64,000 nt of DNA from Achatina immaculata (GCA_009760885.1 CM019717.1:49871366-49935365), one strand, 5' to 3'; counted from the first letter of the stretch, positions 22,016-34,674 are shown. A program made the numbers and translations. The notes: a model not told the origin generated them from the sequence alone.

Positions 22016-23622
22016 CTTTCAATCCAAGTGGCAATCGCGTGGTGTAGGCGATCATTTCTCTCCACAATTCCATGTCTTTAGGCATGATTATGAGATCCGC
22101 CGGTGACTTTCTTCCTAGCCACACTGACAGTCCATCCAATAACTTCTCTCTTTGTCTTCCTCTGTATCTTTTTCCTTCAATCTTTCCAGCTGCCACAGTG
22201 TGTTCCGACTTTCCTCTTCTCAGGAAATGTCCTATAGATCTCGCTTGTCTGCCTCTGATCTTTGCTATAATTTGCTTTTTAACTCCAGCCTCTCTTAAGA
22301 CTTCTTCATTAGTTTTCTTAGCTGCCCATAGTACCTTCAACATCCTTCTTATAAACCACATCTCCATGGCCTCAATTTCTCTTTGTACTCTTTTATTCAT
22401 AGACCATGCTTCACACTCATAAAACAAAATTGCCTTTAAGTAACATTTAATACTCGGAATCTTGTTTCCATTGGTATGGATCTGTTGCACATTTTCTGGA
22501 GTCCCTACTTGGCCTAAGCATGTCTGGTTTTATTTTGTTATGGCATTTCCCATCAGTTGTTACAATCGTTCCTAAGTACTTGAATCTATCAACTTGTTTC
22601 AGATTTCTGCCATCGATAGTAATGCTACATTTTGGTGGTATTCCTTTCTTTGAGATGACCAACACTTCAGTCTTCTTTTTGTTCAGGCTGAGACCTTTAT
22701 TTTTACTTTCACGAACCACGATGTCCAGAAGAGCCTGTAGCTCCCCTTCACTTTTAGCAATCAGGACTGTATCGTCTGCATATCTTAAGTTGTTAAGGTT
22801 GTACCCGCTAACTGATATTCCTAGCATGTTCTCTATATTTCTCATTTTGTTTTCGCTGTACAAGAAGATGAGATCAGGAGATAAAACACATCCTTGTCTC
22901 ACTCCCAAATTTATGTCTTGGAATGTTCCTGTTTGGTTCTCAACCTTCATTGCTGCTGATTGCTGCCAATATATGTTTTTGAAGTTTCAGATCTTTCCCA
23001 TCTATATTGATGTCTTCCAGCATTCTTATCTTCTTCTTCTTCGTTCGCTTCTACCACCAAGACCGCACTGTGATCCTACTGAATTTACGCCTGTGGTCCT
23101 CATTAGGTCCCGTGGTCTCCCCGAGAGGACCACAAGAGGTTCAGAGTATCACAGGGCTTTAGCCTGTATTCTTGGTGGGTCTCTGAAGCGGATTGCGTGA
23201 CACTGTGGTTTTCGTTGCACCAGTTTAGTCTAGAATTGGACGTTCTCACTGGAAGACCTCGACGTGTTTAGGATATCAGTGCATCCCCGCTGGGTGAGAG
23301 GTGGTAGCCAGCATTCTTATAATTTCTGTATGTTTCACATACACATTCACATTTGATTGTTTATCAAATGCTTTACAGTAGTCTATGAAGCATAAGTATA
23401 GGTCCGTCTTTACTTCTATTGATCTCTCCATCAATGTTCTTATTATATATATGGCATTACTTGTACCTTTTCCTTCAAAGAAGCCACACTGTTCTTCAGC
23501 GATTTCTGGTTTTATTTTGCTCCTGAATCTTCTCATAGCAATACGAAGCAGGATTTTGGTGACATGGCTCATAAAACTGATGATTCGATGGTCTTCACAT
23601 TCAACTGTTCCTTTTTCTTTGT
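22016..23622 (-). mobile_element. 5'-truncated LINE with 12-bp target duplication
   Basis: The element is flanked by the direct repeat TTCTTTCATACA (22004-22015 and 23623-23634), and the right arm retains the empty site. The minus strand encodes, in two main frames, RT pieces: KIKPEIAEEQCGF and a YLCFIDYCKAFDK palm-A motif near 23380-23570, RQGCVLSPD, NLRYADDTVLIA (YADD), RFKYLGTIVTTDGKC, FYECEAWSMNK, EMWFIRRMLK and the closing GRQREKLLDGLSVW. A SINE splits the RT region. Family: APE-type LINE of the RTE/CR1/jockey assemblage, not resolved further. Confidence 0.87.
23030..23307 (-). mobile_element. Retroposon (family D) nested in the LINE
   Basis: A 278-bp insertion is flanked by the 13-bp direct repeat CCAGCATTCTTAT (23017-23029 and 23308-23320). 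On the minus strand it ends in a (GAA)n tail. A related copy with the same orientation and tail lies at about 59096-59345. No clear tRNA A/B boxes were found, so it may be a non-tRNA SINE or a LINE-end derivative. Confidence 0.85.
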
Positions 23623-23717
23623 TTCTTTCATACAGCTTTCATAAAAACAAGTAATAAATAACAACAAAAACACCTACATTTGTTTACCTACTCGCAGTCT
23701 TGATAACAATGTCACTC

Positions 23718-23952
23718 ATTCATTCATTCATTTGCATGTCCCTTGCGGAACTTTGCCTCCCAAACAGCACTCCTGTAGGCCTCTCGGTTGTGAGCAAGAT
23801 GGCCTGCTGCTGTTGCATCCATTTCCAGATCGTCAACGATGTCTTGCAGCCATCTTCGTCTTGGTCTTCCTCTTTTTCTTTTTCCCAGACTGACGGAGGT
23901 AAGGAGGCGTCTTACTTCTCCTTTGATAGGGGATACCCCTACCCCGCTAACC
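23718..23952 (-). mobile_element. Short LINE 3'-end insertion with GAAT tail
   Basis: The insertion is flanked by ACAATGTCACTC (23706-23717 and 23953-23964). The right arm at about 30887-30905 keeps the unoccupied site. The minus strand encodes GKRKRGRPRRRWLQDIVDD and ends FRKGHANE, then (GAAT)n. Copies of the same LINE end are at 33655-34010, 49562-49700 and 56240-56330. Confidence 0.88.
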
Positions 23953-24089
23953 ACAATGTCACTCTAGCTCTAATAAATGTACCATTTCCTCTACCATAGT
24001 TATCATTTATACTGTTTATTTGACACGTTTCCACGCCCCTATTACAACTGCTCTACATTCAGTGAATGGATCTGGATATCTGGCTTATA

Positions 24090-24235
24090 ATTACCTTTAC
24101 AAGTCACAGCCACAGCTGCAGTACAACAATATTTAAACATCTCCTCTTATATTTACCTTGTAAGTACCTTTACAAGTCATAGCCATAACTGCAGTATAAC
24201 AATATTTAAACTTTCCCTCTTATATTTGCCTTTTA
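24090..24235. repeat. 73-bp tandem duplication in left arm
   Basis: Two adjacent copies start TACCTTTACAAGTCA and each contains a CAATATTTAAAC core. The right arm has only one, so the duplication followed the formation of the inverted repeat. Confidence 0.75.
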
Positions 24236-24985
24236 CAAATTAATCCTATAAGGGCTTCCTCGTTCGCTATAAGAGGGTTATGATGGCATGCGAATATTCA
24301 TGTTAAACCTTGGTTTATACCTCTTAATTAATCTGCCTTGTCGTATCATCATATTGCTTCATTTACATATACTCGTCATGGCTGCATATATAAATCTTTT
24401 CTAATTAAAGCTTTTATAACGGGCAATTTTTTAATTTCCTGTACCGATACACTCTGTAATTTATCCTTGCATATCTTTCCATTAGTGTGCTTAAGAGTCA
24501 CCTATTTATAGTAAAATAACACATTCCCTGAGTAACAAAAATTATATTTCCCTTTTTCTGTTTATTAACTTTACTTGGCGCACGTTTCATGTTAATGGCA
24601 TGCTAAAGCCTCTATCTGGGCGCGGTTATTGCTGTACTTACTGGCCGCGGAAGAGAAAGATTCCCGCGCGTTTTTAAGAAACTTTTTATTCAATTTTCCC
24701 TATATTCCTCTTCTACAGTCTCTTTCAGACAAGACGCCGACCGCCGTGGGTTTTCTTATATAGATGAGACATTCCAGGATAAGATAGCAAAATAAAGTTC
24801 GTTTTCTTCTAATTGTGCTCCAGCGGCTTGTCATTAACACGGCCATTGCTGATGTTTTCAATGTATCACTTTCGTCTGCTACTGTCTTTCTAGTAACCTT
24901 TGTGTTTTATAAAAAAAACCATCATGGTAAATATACACTTTTTAATAATTTTTTTACAATCTCGAATTTGACAAATGATTAAAAC

Positions 24986-25188
<203 letters not shown>

Positions 25189-25785
25189 ATCTCCGAAGAA
25201 ATTTTATAACAACTAGATTCCACTGTTATCTTTTTTTTTTAAATTCGTGTCCTTTAATGTTGTTTTTTTCACATTTGAAAGCAAAAGTCATTGTTCTTTA
25301 TTCTTTTGACATACGTAGCACAAAGCTTTACACAGTGTTCATACTGGTTTTATCACTGTAATGAGAGACATTCAAATGTTTATCTACTTAACGAATGTTG
25401 ATGTTTTTTCTAATTGTTTTTTTTTTTGGTTTTGTTTTGCTCTTTGGTTGTCCCTCTGGTGTTACTATGTTGCCAAGACGTGTCAAAATATCTGTCTCAA
25501 GAAAGTTTTACTCAAACGATTTTAAACTGATGTTTAACTTTCTATCTTCACAAACATGACTTCTGTCCGTTGAACATTGATGTTTTTAGTCTCACTTGCT
25601 TGCCGGTGTGTTCAGACCGTACGTTCGTGATCTGAAGCGTGATCTGGTTAGAGAAAACGAAATGCAGGGCTAACTGTTATTTGCCATCTGCTCGGTGTGT
25701 ATAGGGCGTCTACGTCTATAGATGACTAACCCACACAATGAGGCGGAGTACCTGTTTTGTACTGTCGCTGTTTGTTCAAATACTC
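25189..25785. other. Spacer sequence, nothing recognised
   Basis: T-rich, AT-rich sequence in the centre of the inverted repeat, with no supported ORF or element. Confidence 0.5.
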
Positions 25786-26105
25786 AGTGCGCAAAGACGG
25801 TGTCCGATTAGGCAGTAAGCGACTCATAGCTGATATGCTAGCGTCATGGTTAGCTGACCAAGACCCTGTCCTACCTCTCCGTTGGTACCCCCGGTAACGG
25901 GCATAGCCTGGCTAGCGGGGCAGGGATCGGCATGGTCCTCATGGTGGAGTCTGCTAAAGAAGCATCGCACACTCCGTGCTTTTTAGCTGTACTCCGGGGC
26001 TGAAAAAGTAGCTGCCATAACCCGCTCCCACGGCAACACCTCCACAGCATCGGCTGCAAAGAACTCCAGCTCGCGTTTACAGGGAGATAGCGTAAGACAA
26101 GACCA
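25786..26105 (+). mobile_element. Dispersed repeat C, copy 1
   Basis: About 320 bp is shared with 51083-51425 (same orientation) and with 45663-45975, 53766-53965 and 54738-54870 (opposite orientation). Diagnostic pieces are GCTGCCATAACCCGCT, GGAGTCTGCTAAAGAAG and CTTTGCAG in complement. In the opposite-orientation copies it abuts (CTT)n, so it seems to be a retroposon with a GAA-type tail. No coding domain recognised. Confidence 0.75.
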
Positions 26106-26179
26106 GGCAAAATTAAAATATTCACAGTTGACCTCAGTATCAAGATTCCCATGTACCAAAGTAGTTTCCTTAATAATCA

Positions 26180-26430
26180 TTAGAAAAAAGACACTAGAAA
26201 ACCACATTCGAAATTTCTTAGACATATCATGAGAATAAAGAAGATATAGAACCTGGTTATCATTTGAAAACTCGGTGAAACAGGGAATAGATGATGGCCG
26301 AAAGAAAAATACCACAGCCGGATTCCCAAATATTAAGGGGAACAGAAGATTATTTGAAATGATTTTGAAACCAAGGACCGCGTAGAAGGAAGAAACAATA
26401 TCCACGCAGTACGTAATGGACGTATATATA
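26180..26430 (+). pseudogene. LINE ORF2 C-terminal relic
   Basis: A multiply broken frame contains LENHIRNFLRHIMR-like and KLGETGNR-like pieces and a TKDRVEGRNNIHAV end, matching the order of the LINE closing domain. Several stops are present. Low coding integrity. Confidence 0.5.
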
Positions 26431-29400
26431 CGGTGTTTGCCTTGTGTGCTCAGAAACTGTATGAAACGATTTCTTCCACAAACATCAGTTTCACAACATA
26501 ATTTTTACAGCTCACGTTTGCTACTCCCAGGATCACTGAACTGCAGACAGACAGAAATAGATTTTATGCACTAATAATCAGACTTTTTTCTGTCTTACTT
26601 CCCCCATCGTCTAGCGCGATAAAAATAGCAACATAAGATTCCTGCGCTACATACAAATCAGCTTCTGCCTGCACGCTTAGGTAGACATCTGAGAGAAGTT
26701 ACAGGTTACAAGTTTCTCGAAGAATCGTGGGGTTTTTTTTTTGTTTGTTTGTTTCACCTTCTGCCTTTCTAAAATCTTCTCCTATTGAAAGGGTAATGGT
26801 GATAGATAAGAGAAATGATGACTGCGGTACAACTGGTTCTAGAAACAAAAGTAGGCAGAGGTGTATGGTTTAGTTTTACATAAAGTTGGGAAGAGTAAGG
26901 AACGTGTGCAGGAATGGTAGAAAATAAAACATGTGCGTACAAATGTAGAACAGTATAATAATCCAATATTTCGGCAAATGTCTTTTTTCAGGGACTATAT
27001 ATAACAATATAGCTAACAAAAACGCGAAAAAATAGATGAAAAATTAAGCAATTAGCTCATTTGGTATCCTCGTGGAAAAGTGGGCACAGAGTGTTGTATG
27101 TTCTTCATTTATACGTACTCATTTTCTGCCAACTCGATCTTGCCAACTTCCCTCAATTCTTTCTAACTTTTTGTAAAACTGGACCTTATATAAGGTCTAC
27201 CTTTATAAGTGAAAGGATCTATTTAAACTACTGCATGAAAACTCAAAAAGATTTAAACCTTTTAAGCAGTGCAGTAAACTTTTTTTCCCCTCTTAAGATT
27301 TTATAAGTGAGATTTTCTTAAGTGTTAAAACTGGGATTTTCTTAAGTGTCAACTAAAAATATTCTTATAACGTTAAAAATTAGACTATCTTGAGGTTAAA
27401 ATGCTGTATCATATCTTTTAAGTGCTGCATGAGACAGGAAATAACAGCTTTTCATGTGTGCGACATGACCCACGGCCAGGTTGGACTATTTTCTGACCGA
27501 TTTTCATGTATTCTACTGTCAAGAAAAAAAATCCAGCGCCTAGAAGTCACTGTTTTATGTGTTTGTTTGTTTGTTTGTTTCGTTGTCTGTGTACCAGGTG
27601 TACATAACATTATAGCTAATACAAATAGCCCAATTGAATACCTCACTTATACAACATTACAAACTATACAACTAGCCCATGTAAATGTAATATTACAGTA
27701 AGCACAAATAAGGCACGTTATAACCTGACATTTATCAGGCAACTAGCCCATGTATGTACATGATAAATATAGCACCACAGCAAATGTAAATAAGCCAGGA
27801 AATAGCCTTGCTTTGGCAAGAAGTGACGGAAACTGAAGTGCCTGTTGATTGTTTAACTGCTGCTGGCATGTGTAACGTCAGTGACTCGAACCTTCGTTGC
27901 AGCCGACGCCATGGCACTGTTCTTGAAACAAGGAACGAGGATTTCATGGAAAACACACTACAATGGTTTTATTTAGTGAACTGACTGGATCTAAGAAACA
28001 AGACTTCTCTATATATCCCCAACTTTCAGTTCGTACTTCGTCAGCTAATTAAAGCAACTTTTGCCTAGCTAAAAGTAACGAGGCATTTTGTTTTCATTCC
28101 AGAAATTATTGCAGCGAAATATGATAGGGTCTTGGTCATATTACCTGTTCTGGTTACCTCATCGTTCTAAAAAAAAACAGCCAGCTTCGTCCCTAAGAAC
28201 CAGTGTGTTTTGTATTATTATTTAAGCCACTATGTTGTTCAAAGGAAGCCACGGTGTACTGACAGTTAAGCAGTCTTCGCGCAGGCAGTCTGTTCACACT
28301 TTACAGAAAGGGTTTGCTGAAGTACGTAGAACAAACACAAGAGGAGAGACAGGTTAATGAAAAACAAATTCTGTGAAAGTGGTATGCAAATATAGAACAG
28401 ACTTCAGCTTTGAGCAATATAAATTATTCACACAGTGAGCAATGTTAAATTATGAGGGCGGAAGATGTAATCCATGAATAAAATTGACAAAAGGGAAAAA
28501 AAAGAAAATCAAATTAGTTATTTATGCCACTCAATTTTTACCACCCCCCCCCCCCTTAATACAACATCAACAATATTGAATATGTTTCTTTTTACTTGAT
28601 TAAAAAAAAACGCTACCCTGGTGACTATTTTTTTAATCGCGCGTCACGAAGTTTAATCTATGCTCATTATAACTAGCACTTCTTTGCAATCTTAATCCTA
28701 TCAAATGAAGCAAAATGATCTACACATACATTCGAATACAAGTCTCTCTCTCTCTCTCTCTCTCGCACGCTCACTCGCTTGCTCTCCTCCCAAATTTTAT
28801 GACGTAGCAAAGACTGCGGTTCGGTTCACATATATTATGGTTACTAGATAATCCAACACTTCCATAAATGAAAAAAACCGATAGACTAGCAAAGGAAAGC
28901 GCAAAGAAAGAACAATTCAGGCACAGAATATAGCAAAAGGAAGTGAAAACATCAGTTAAAAGGAAATACCAAAATACCTGGAGGCAGAGGACAAACAGCG
29001 GATACCCATAGGACTCTATACTAAGAATTAAAAAAAAACAGCAACAAATCACAATCTTCGGGATTACGAACTGGACACTGCAGACTCAACCCTCATTTCT
29101 ACAAGATAAAGGCTTCACAAACAGCCCAATGCATGTGCCAGAACGGCCCCCAGACTGGTGAACACAGGTATGGCCCCGAGAGAGGACGGAAGAGAAACTC
29201 TGGAGTTCCTACGAAGGCCTCCTGTTGACAGCAGGATTCATGGAAGCAACTTGACTCCCTATTTAGAAACTGAGCATAACAAACTGGAAGAAGGAGGAGG
29301 AGGAGGAGAAGAAGAAGAAGAAGCTTCCATAAATTTTGTCCCTGCCTTGCTTTCAAATACAACTTTCAATGATAAAATTTCGTTTTCTTAAATTAATGTT

Positions 29401-29960
29401 CAATGAATGGACACTCTTATTTGTCGGCCCAGACCAAATCAGCTTATTTTATTTTGATTCCAGGGCCCGTGGCTACTTATGCAGCGTTTGTTTAAGGTAA
29501 TTAGCCAGATAACTTACCTCGAGGTTTGTTTAACATAAGCCCAATTTGTAAATGTCAGGCCTTGCCAGATGTGACTTGTAGGGAAATACTTGTCAGCTAC
29601 GAGAATTCTGATTTTGGAAACTGCGCGCTAGTTACGCTGGGAATGGTCTAAAAAACGAAAGCCACGTTCAGAGAATTAGTCTTCCGGATTTACATTGAAA
29701 TTGTCAACAATGTTCGTCCCTGGTACAAAAATCTCTGAAGGAAATCAGCATGGGTGGTAAAATCAATACGTATGTTAAAGTATACACTCGCTACATAATC
29801 AAATCCAGAGGTAGCAAATAAAAACGATTGTCCCCCTTGATGATTCGTTTAGATTCCATCCAGTACTTTGAGATGGTCCCAACAGAACACCTTAATCATT
29901 ACTTGACTATGGTCAAAAATGCATCGTTCTTCGTGTGGTTAAATACTTTTTCAATAACTG
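26431..29960. other. Central spacer of the inverted repeat, no gene supported
   Basis: Contains only short ORFs, a C/T homopolymer at about 28542-28556, (CT)n at 28742-28764 and a GGA/GAA run at about 29290-29325. No transposase, integrase or polymerase motif was seen that would make the large inverted repeat an autonomous transposon. Confidence 0.5.
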
Positions 29961-30963
29961 GTTTTAATACTTTGTCAAATTCGAGAAAGTAAAAGACTAT
30001 AAAAAAAGTGTATCTTTACCGTGGTAGTTTTTTTAGAAGACATAAAAGTTACTAGAAAGACAATAGCAGTTGAAAGTGATACATTGAAAACATCCGCAAT
30101 GGCCGTGTTAATGACAAGCCGCTGGAGTACACGAACTTTATTTTGCTATCTTATCCTGGAATGTCTCATCTGTATGAGAAAAGCCACGGCGGTCGGCGTC
30201 TTGTCTGAGAGAGACGATGGAAGAGGAATACAGGGAAAATTGGATGAAAAGTTTCTTAAAAACGCGCGGGAATCTTTCTATTCCGTGGCCGGTAAGTACA
30301 GCAATAACGGCTTCCAGATAGAGGCTTTAGCATGAAACGTGCGCAAATAAACTTAATAAATAGAAAAAAAGTAAAAATATAATTTTTGTTACTCAGGGAA
30401 TGTGTTATTTTACCATAAATAGGTGACTCTTAAGCACACTAATGGAAAGATATCAACGATATAGAGTGTACCGGTACAGCAAATGAAAAAAAATTGCCCG
30501 TTAAAAAAGCATTAATTAGAAAAGATTTATACATGCAGCCATGACGAGTATATGTAAAAGAAGCAATATGATGATACGGAAAGGCAGAGTAAATAAGATG
30601 TATAAATCAAGGTTTAAAATGAATATTCGCATGCATCATACACCCTCATATAGCGAACGCGGAAGCCCTTACAGAATTAATTTGTAAAAAGCAAATATAA
30701 GAGGGGAAGTTTAAATATTGTTATACTGCAGTTGTGGCTATGACTTGTAAAGGTAATAATAATGCAAATATTCAGATCCAGGCACTGAGCGTAGAGCAGT
30801 TGTAATAGGGGGCGTGTAAACGTGTCAAATAAACAGTTTTGATGATAACTATGCTAGAGGAAATGGTACATTTATTAGAGCTAGAGTGACATTGTTAGCA
30901 AGACTGTGAATAGGTAAACAAATAAATACTTGGTTTTTTTGTACTTGTTTTTATAGAGGCTGT

Positions 30964-31560
30964 ATGGAAGAAGTAGTGGTAACCCAGGTGGACAAGTTTA
31001 GAAATTTTGGGACACTGCTGACCTCCGATGAAAGATGCCTACCTGTGATAAAAATCAGAATAACAGAAACAAAAATAATGCATCAGAAATTGAAAAGCAT
31101 TCTGTGTAATAAACCACTATCATTGAGAGTGAGGAAAAGAGTGCCCCAGTGATACATTGAGCCACTTTTATAATACGGATATGAGGCATGGTCAGTCATA
31201 AATGAAGTACAACGCCACCTGGAAGTCACTGAAATATGGCTCCATAGAAGAATGTTAAGAATAACATGGCCAGCAAAGAAATCAAACGAGGAGGTTCTGA
31301 CAGAGACGAGACAAACAGTAACTAAAGTCAGAAAAAAAGACAATTCAAACTCATAGGACAAGATCTATGGCGAGGAAAGCTAGAATACATTCCGACAGCG
31401 GGAAAGATAGAAGGCAAAGGAAATCGAGGTAGACAGAGAGAGACAATGCTAGAGGGAGTAATAAGATTCCACAGACAGAGAACGTCAGCACAACTTATAA
31501 TCAACACGCGAAACAGGGAACAGTGGAAAAACATCATAGCCAAGGCCAGTCGGCAGGGCA
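30964..31560 (+). pseudogene. LINE ORF2 fragment in right arm
   Basis: The plus strand encodes VDKFRNFGTLLTSDERC and KSILCNKPLSLRVRKRVPQ, then broken frames through to a closing region (GRQREKML-like, then NREQWKNIIAKASRQGN-like). Mirrored at about 21360-22012. The arm copy gives a within-window comparison of decay since duplication. Confidence 0.75.
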
Positions 31561-31697
31561 ATACATAGAAAATAAAAAAATATGTGGAAGTTCTCTGCTT
31601 TTTTCTTAGAATCCATTTAATTTGGCTGGCGATATTAGAAACGAATGGTTGCCATAGCTTGCAGTACACACACACACACAAATGTATATACACTCAT

Positions 31698-32202
31698 CTT
31701 ATATCTTATATCCTTCCCGTGCCGTTAAACGTCACATAGGGCTCGCAAAGTAGTTCGCCAATTTTTCCTGCCTTCGGTGAGTCTTTCAACCTCATCAAAG
31801 GATTTTATGCCTGTCAATTTGGCCTCTCTTAATAATGTCCTCTTTCAGAGTTTCACGCGGTCTGCCTCTTTTTCTTTGGCCTGTTGTGTTCCACTTGATA
31901 AATTGTTTTCGGATTCTCTGATCATTTCTTCTCATCAAGTGACCAACATATGTCCATCTCCTTTTCTTGATCACCCATGAGACTGGTTGTTGTTCAGTCA
32001 TCTGTCTTATCTCTGCATTGTACTTGAATTCATTCCACTTGATGCCGAGTATTTTCCTTATGCATTTGTTTTCAAAAGAGTCTAATTTCTTTTCTGTTTC
32101 TTTAGTTGTTTTCCAGCTTTCGCATGCATAAATGAGGGTGGATATTACATTTGAATTGAATAGTCTTAACTTGGTTTTTGTGGTTATAACTTATAGCTTC
32201 TA
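31698..32202 (-). mobile_element. LINE C-terminal insertion, right arm only
   Basis: The insertion is flanked by ACACTCAT (31690-31697 and 32203-32210); the left arm at about 21175-21195 shows the empty site. The minus strand encodes KKRRWTYVGHLMRRND and GQRKRGRPRETLKEDI, then HKIL. It is 5'-truncated and from another LINE subfamily than the left-arm insertion. Confidence 0.85.
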
Positions 32203-32609
32203 ACACTCATAATGCAGGCATATTATGTTTTTTTTTTCAAAAGGAGGAGCACTATGGAACACGAGTACAAACAACTTCGACAAGAAGCAAGATGATGCTG
32301 GTGTGACTGATGTGCTCCCAAAGTTTCCACCAGTGTAAGTAGACGTAAAAACGATGTAAAGATCCTGTATATGAATTATAAACTTTTTATTCTTAATATT
32401 ATGATATTCAGAATTTAAAAAAAAGAAGAATAAAAATAAAAATAACCCCATCAAGCTATCTATAGGAAATAGTGCCCATATTTTACTGTATCACTCAGCG
32501 TACTAAAGAGTAATGTAGTCATAATCACCGTTTGGCCACCGTACTTCAAAAGCTTCACGAGGAACCGAAGAGCCCATTTCTAAAGATGTGTGACTGAAAA
32601 CACCCTCAC

Positions 32610-32677
32610 CTGGACTATGAACTGCCGACCCCACGTGATAGCCTGCTGCGCTAACCACTTCGCAACTCGGACACGCA
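32610..32677 (-). other. tRNA-like SINE head inside right arm
   Basis: Mirror of 20716-20785, with the same A-box-like and degenerate B-box-like sequences on the minus strand. Confidence 0.55.
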
Positions 32678-32820
32678 ATGATCAGGTTTATAAGCCAATA
32701 AATTCTTTTGATTTTAGCGCCATATTTCAAAGCCACTGCTATACGTTCTATTATCATCCACATTCATTTATCAAACTTTCTTAGATACATCACTCTCAAC
32801 GGATTAATACTGAGTATTCG

Positions 32821-33654
32821 GTTCATAAGAAATTGTATGTGAATATTTTTTTATGGAGTGGGCCCTACTTGCTTTCCATATTTGTTTCACCTAAATATTC
32901 ATTTCTGTAATTATGCATTCTGTATTCTTCCAGAGTTTTCTCTTAACTGTATTTACATTTTTCTCTACACAGTCCTTCCTGAACCTCAACGAAGCTTAAG
33001 TCTTGAACCTCTTTTTTCAACAACCTCATCTACTGCCCTTTCCGATAACCTTTTCATTTTAAGACCTATATCAGTGTTCGGGCGTCCGAGTGTCGAACTG
33101 GCAGTAGACGAGGTTATTGTGAAAATATAACATATCTGATTATGATTAACAAACATATGTAAAAAACCACATATAAATACATTGCTAAAATACTTGAAAA
33201 AGCTAATTTGAAAAAAAAGAACAATCAAAACACATTTACTACATAAATGTTACTTTTTCTGAACTCTATGTAAGCTGAGAAAAAAAAACAAACTAGTTGA
33301 TTTAGATAGGGCCCTCCACTCGATTTCCATATACAGTTGTAGCCCTTGACGCCACTGAATATCGCGGACCTTTGGTAATAAAGTAATTGTTTGTTATCCT
33401 TAGTTTCTAGTAAGCATATTCTCTTATATGGAAATATAATGACTGGATGTGAGCTAATAAATAGCTAAAGTTGAAACGAAAACACACAGACGCGAAATAA
33501 TACAGGATCCAGAGAGCCTATTACAGAATCTGTAATTGTCACAATCACTCCCATTAACCACATATTTAAAGCATATCTTAGATGGAACTGACGTAACAAA
33601 ACAGACATTATATGAATATAATATAATACAATATAATAACACATAAATGCCTTT
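32821..33654. other. Intergenic, no supported gene
   Basis: AT-rich sequence. A short imperfect inverted repeat (about 15-nt arms at 33023-33037 and 33100-33114) is the only structure noticed. Confidence 0.5.
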
Positions 33655-34010
33655 GAATGTAAATGCTACAGAAGAGTTCTCCAAATATCGTGGACCCAAA
33701 AAAGAACAAATATATCTATACTACAAGAGCTTAATATTGAAGAAGGCTGGCTAGTGAAGAGGATTAAAGAGAGAAAACTGAAATATTTTGGACACATTAA
33801 ACGTCATGATAATTTAGAGAAGACCGTATTGGAAGGATACATAATGGGAAAAAGAAAAAGAGGAAGACCAAGACGAAGATGGCTGCAAGACATCGTTGAC
33901 GATCTAGAAATGGATGCAGCAGCAGCAGGCCATCTTGCTCACAACCGAGAGTGCTGTTTGGGAGGCAAAGTTCCACAAGGGACATGCAAATGAATGAATG
34001 AATGAATATA
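33655..34010 (+). pseudogene. LINE 3' end with GAAT tail
   Basis: The plus strand encodes KRIKERKLKYFGHIKRHDN, GKRKRGRPRRRWLQDIVDD and LEMDAAAAGHLAHN, then after one frameshift FHKGHANE-equivalent sequence and (GAAT)n at about 33987-34006. Upstream codons 33655-33750 contain a decayed RR-LQ segment. It is the longest of four copies of this LINE end in the window. Confidence 0.8.
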
Positions 34011-34431
34011 TATTATGTATAATATATAATTAACAAAATATATAATTAACAAAATATACAATTAAAGAATAGCACATGCAAGCAACATTTTGATATATTC
34101 CTATTTATGATAACAAATAAGCGCATAAGTTAGGTAACAAAAATGAATTAAATTTAAGGTATAAAACGTGTATATCAAATACTGCACTAAAGTGTCCACC
34201 GTACTGTACGTTTTCTAAATGTTTTATCATTGGTTTTCCTGTTATATTACCACCATTAGAAGTCTATGACTTGTTTTGTAATGGTAAAAATACATTTCAC
34301 TCAAGCAAGACTTCGCGAGTGTACAAACCAATAGATCCCCAAGATGCTCCAGTCATGGTAATTTGGATCCCAGGATCCCAGAACTGTTTACATACCACTA
34401 GTCATACGTATGAATTAATAATACCTACATT

Positions 34432-34662
34432 TAAACTAATGATATCTTGATATGTTCTAACAAATGTGAACTAATGATTCCTAGATGTGGTCTAATAGAT
34501 GTGAACTAATGATATCTTGATATGGTCTAATAGATGTGAACTAATAATAATTAGATTTAAACTATTCATCCCTAGATGTGAACTAACAATAGTTAGATTT
34601 AAACTAATGATATCTTGTTATGAACTAATAATAGCTAGGTCTGAACTAGCTAACTATTCAAA
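34432..34662. repeat. Degenerate ~30-bp tandem repeat upstream of TSR exon
   Basis: Repeated variants of TGAACTAATGATATCTTGAT and GTGAACTAATAATA follow one another in direct orientation, just 5' of the splice acceptor of the next exon. Probably intronic. Confidence 0.7.
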
Positions 34663-34674
34663 TTTTCTCTACAG

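Larger units (their letters stand above)
29961..32820 (-). repeat. Right arm of the 12-kb inverted repeat
   Basis: Reverse-complement partner of 20564-24986. It lacks the left arm's 1.6-kb LINE and 235-bp LINE-end insertions and carries its own 505-bp LINE insertion (31698-32202). Segment order is fully mirrored: inner AT-rich part, LINE fragment (30964-31152), GA-rich tract, AC repeat, tRNA-like head and outer end. Confidence 0.88.

Noticed and set aside
32270..32335. Hammerhead ribozyme of a Penelope-like element
   Set aside because: A CTGATG-like piece occurs, but the conserved GAAA and stem pairing around it are absent.
33023..33114. Short inverted repeat (15-nt arms, one mismatch) as a MITE or regulatory hairpin
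   Set aside because: Arms too short, 62-nt loop and no target duplication; can arise by chance.
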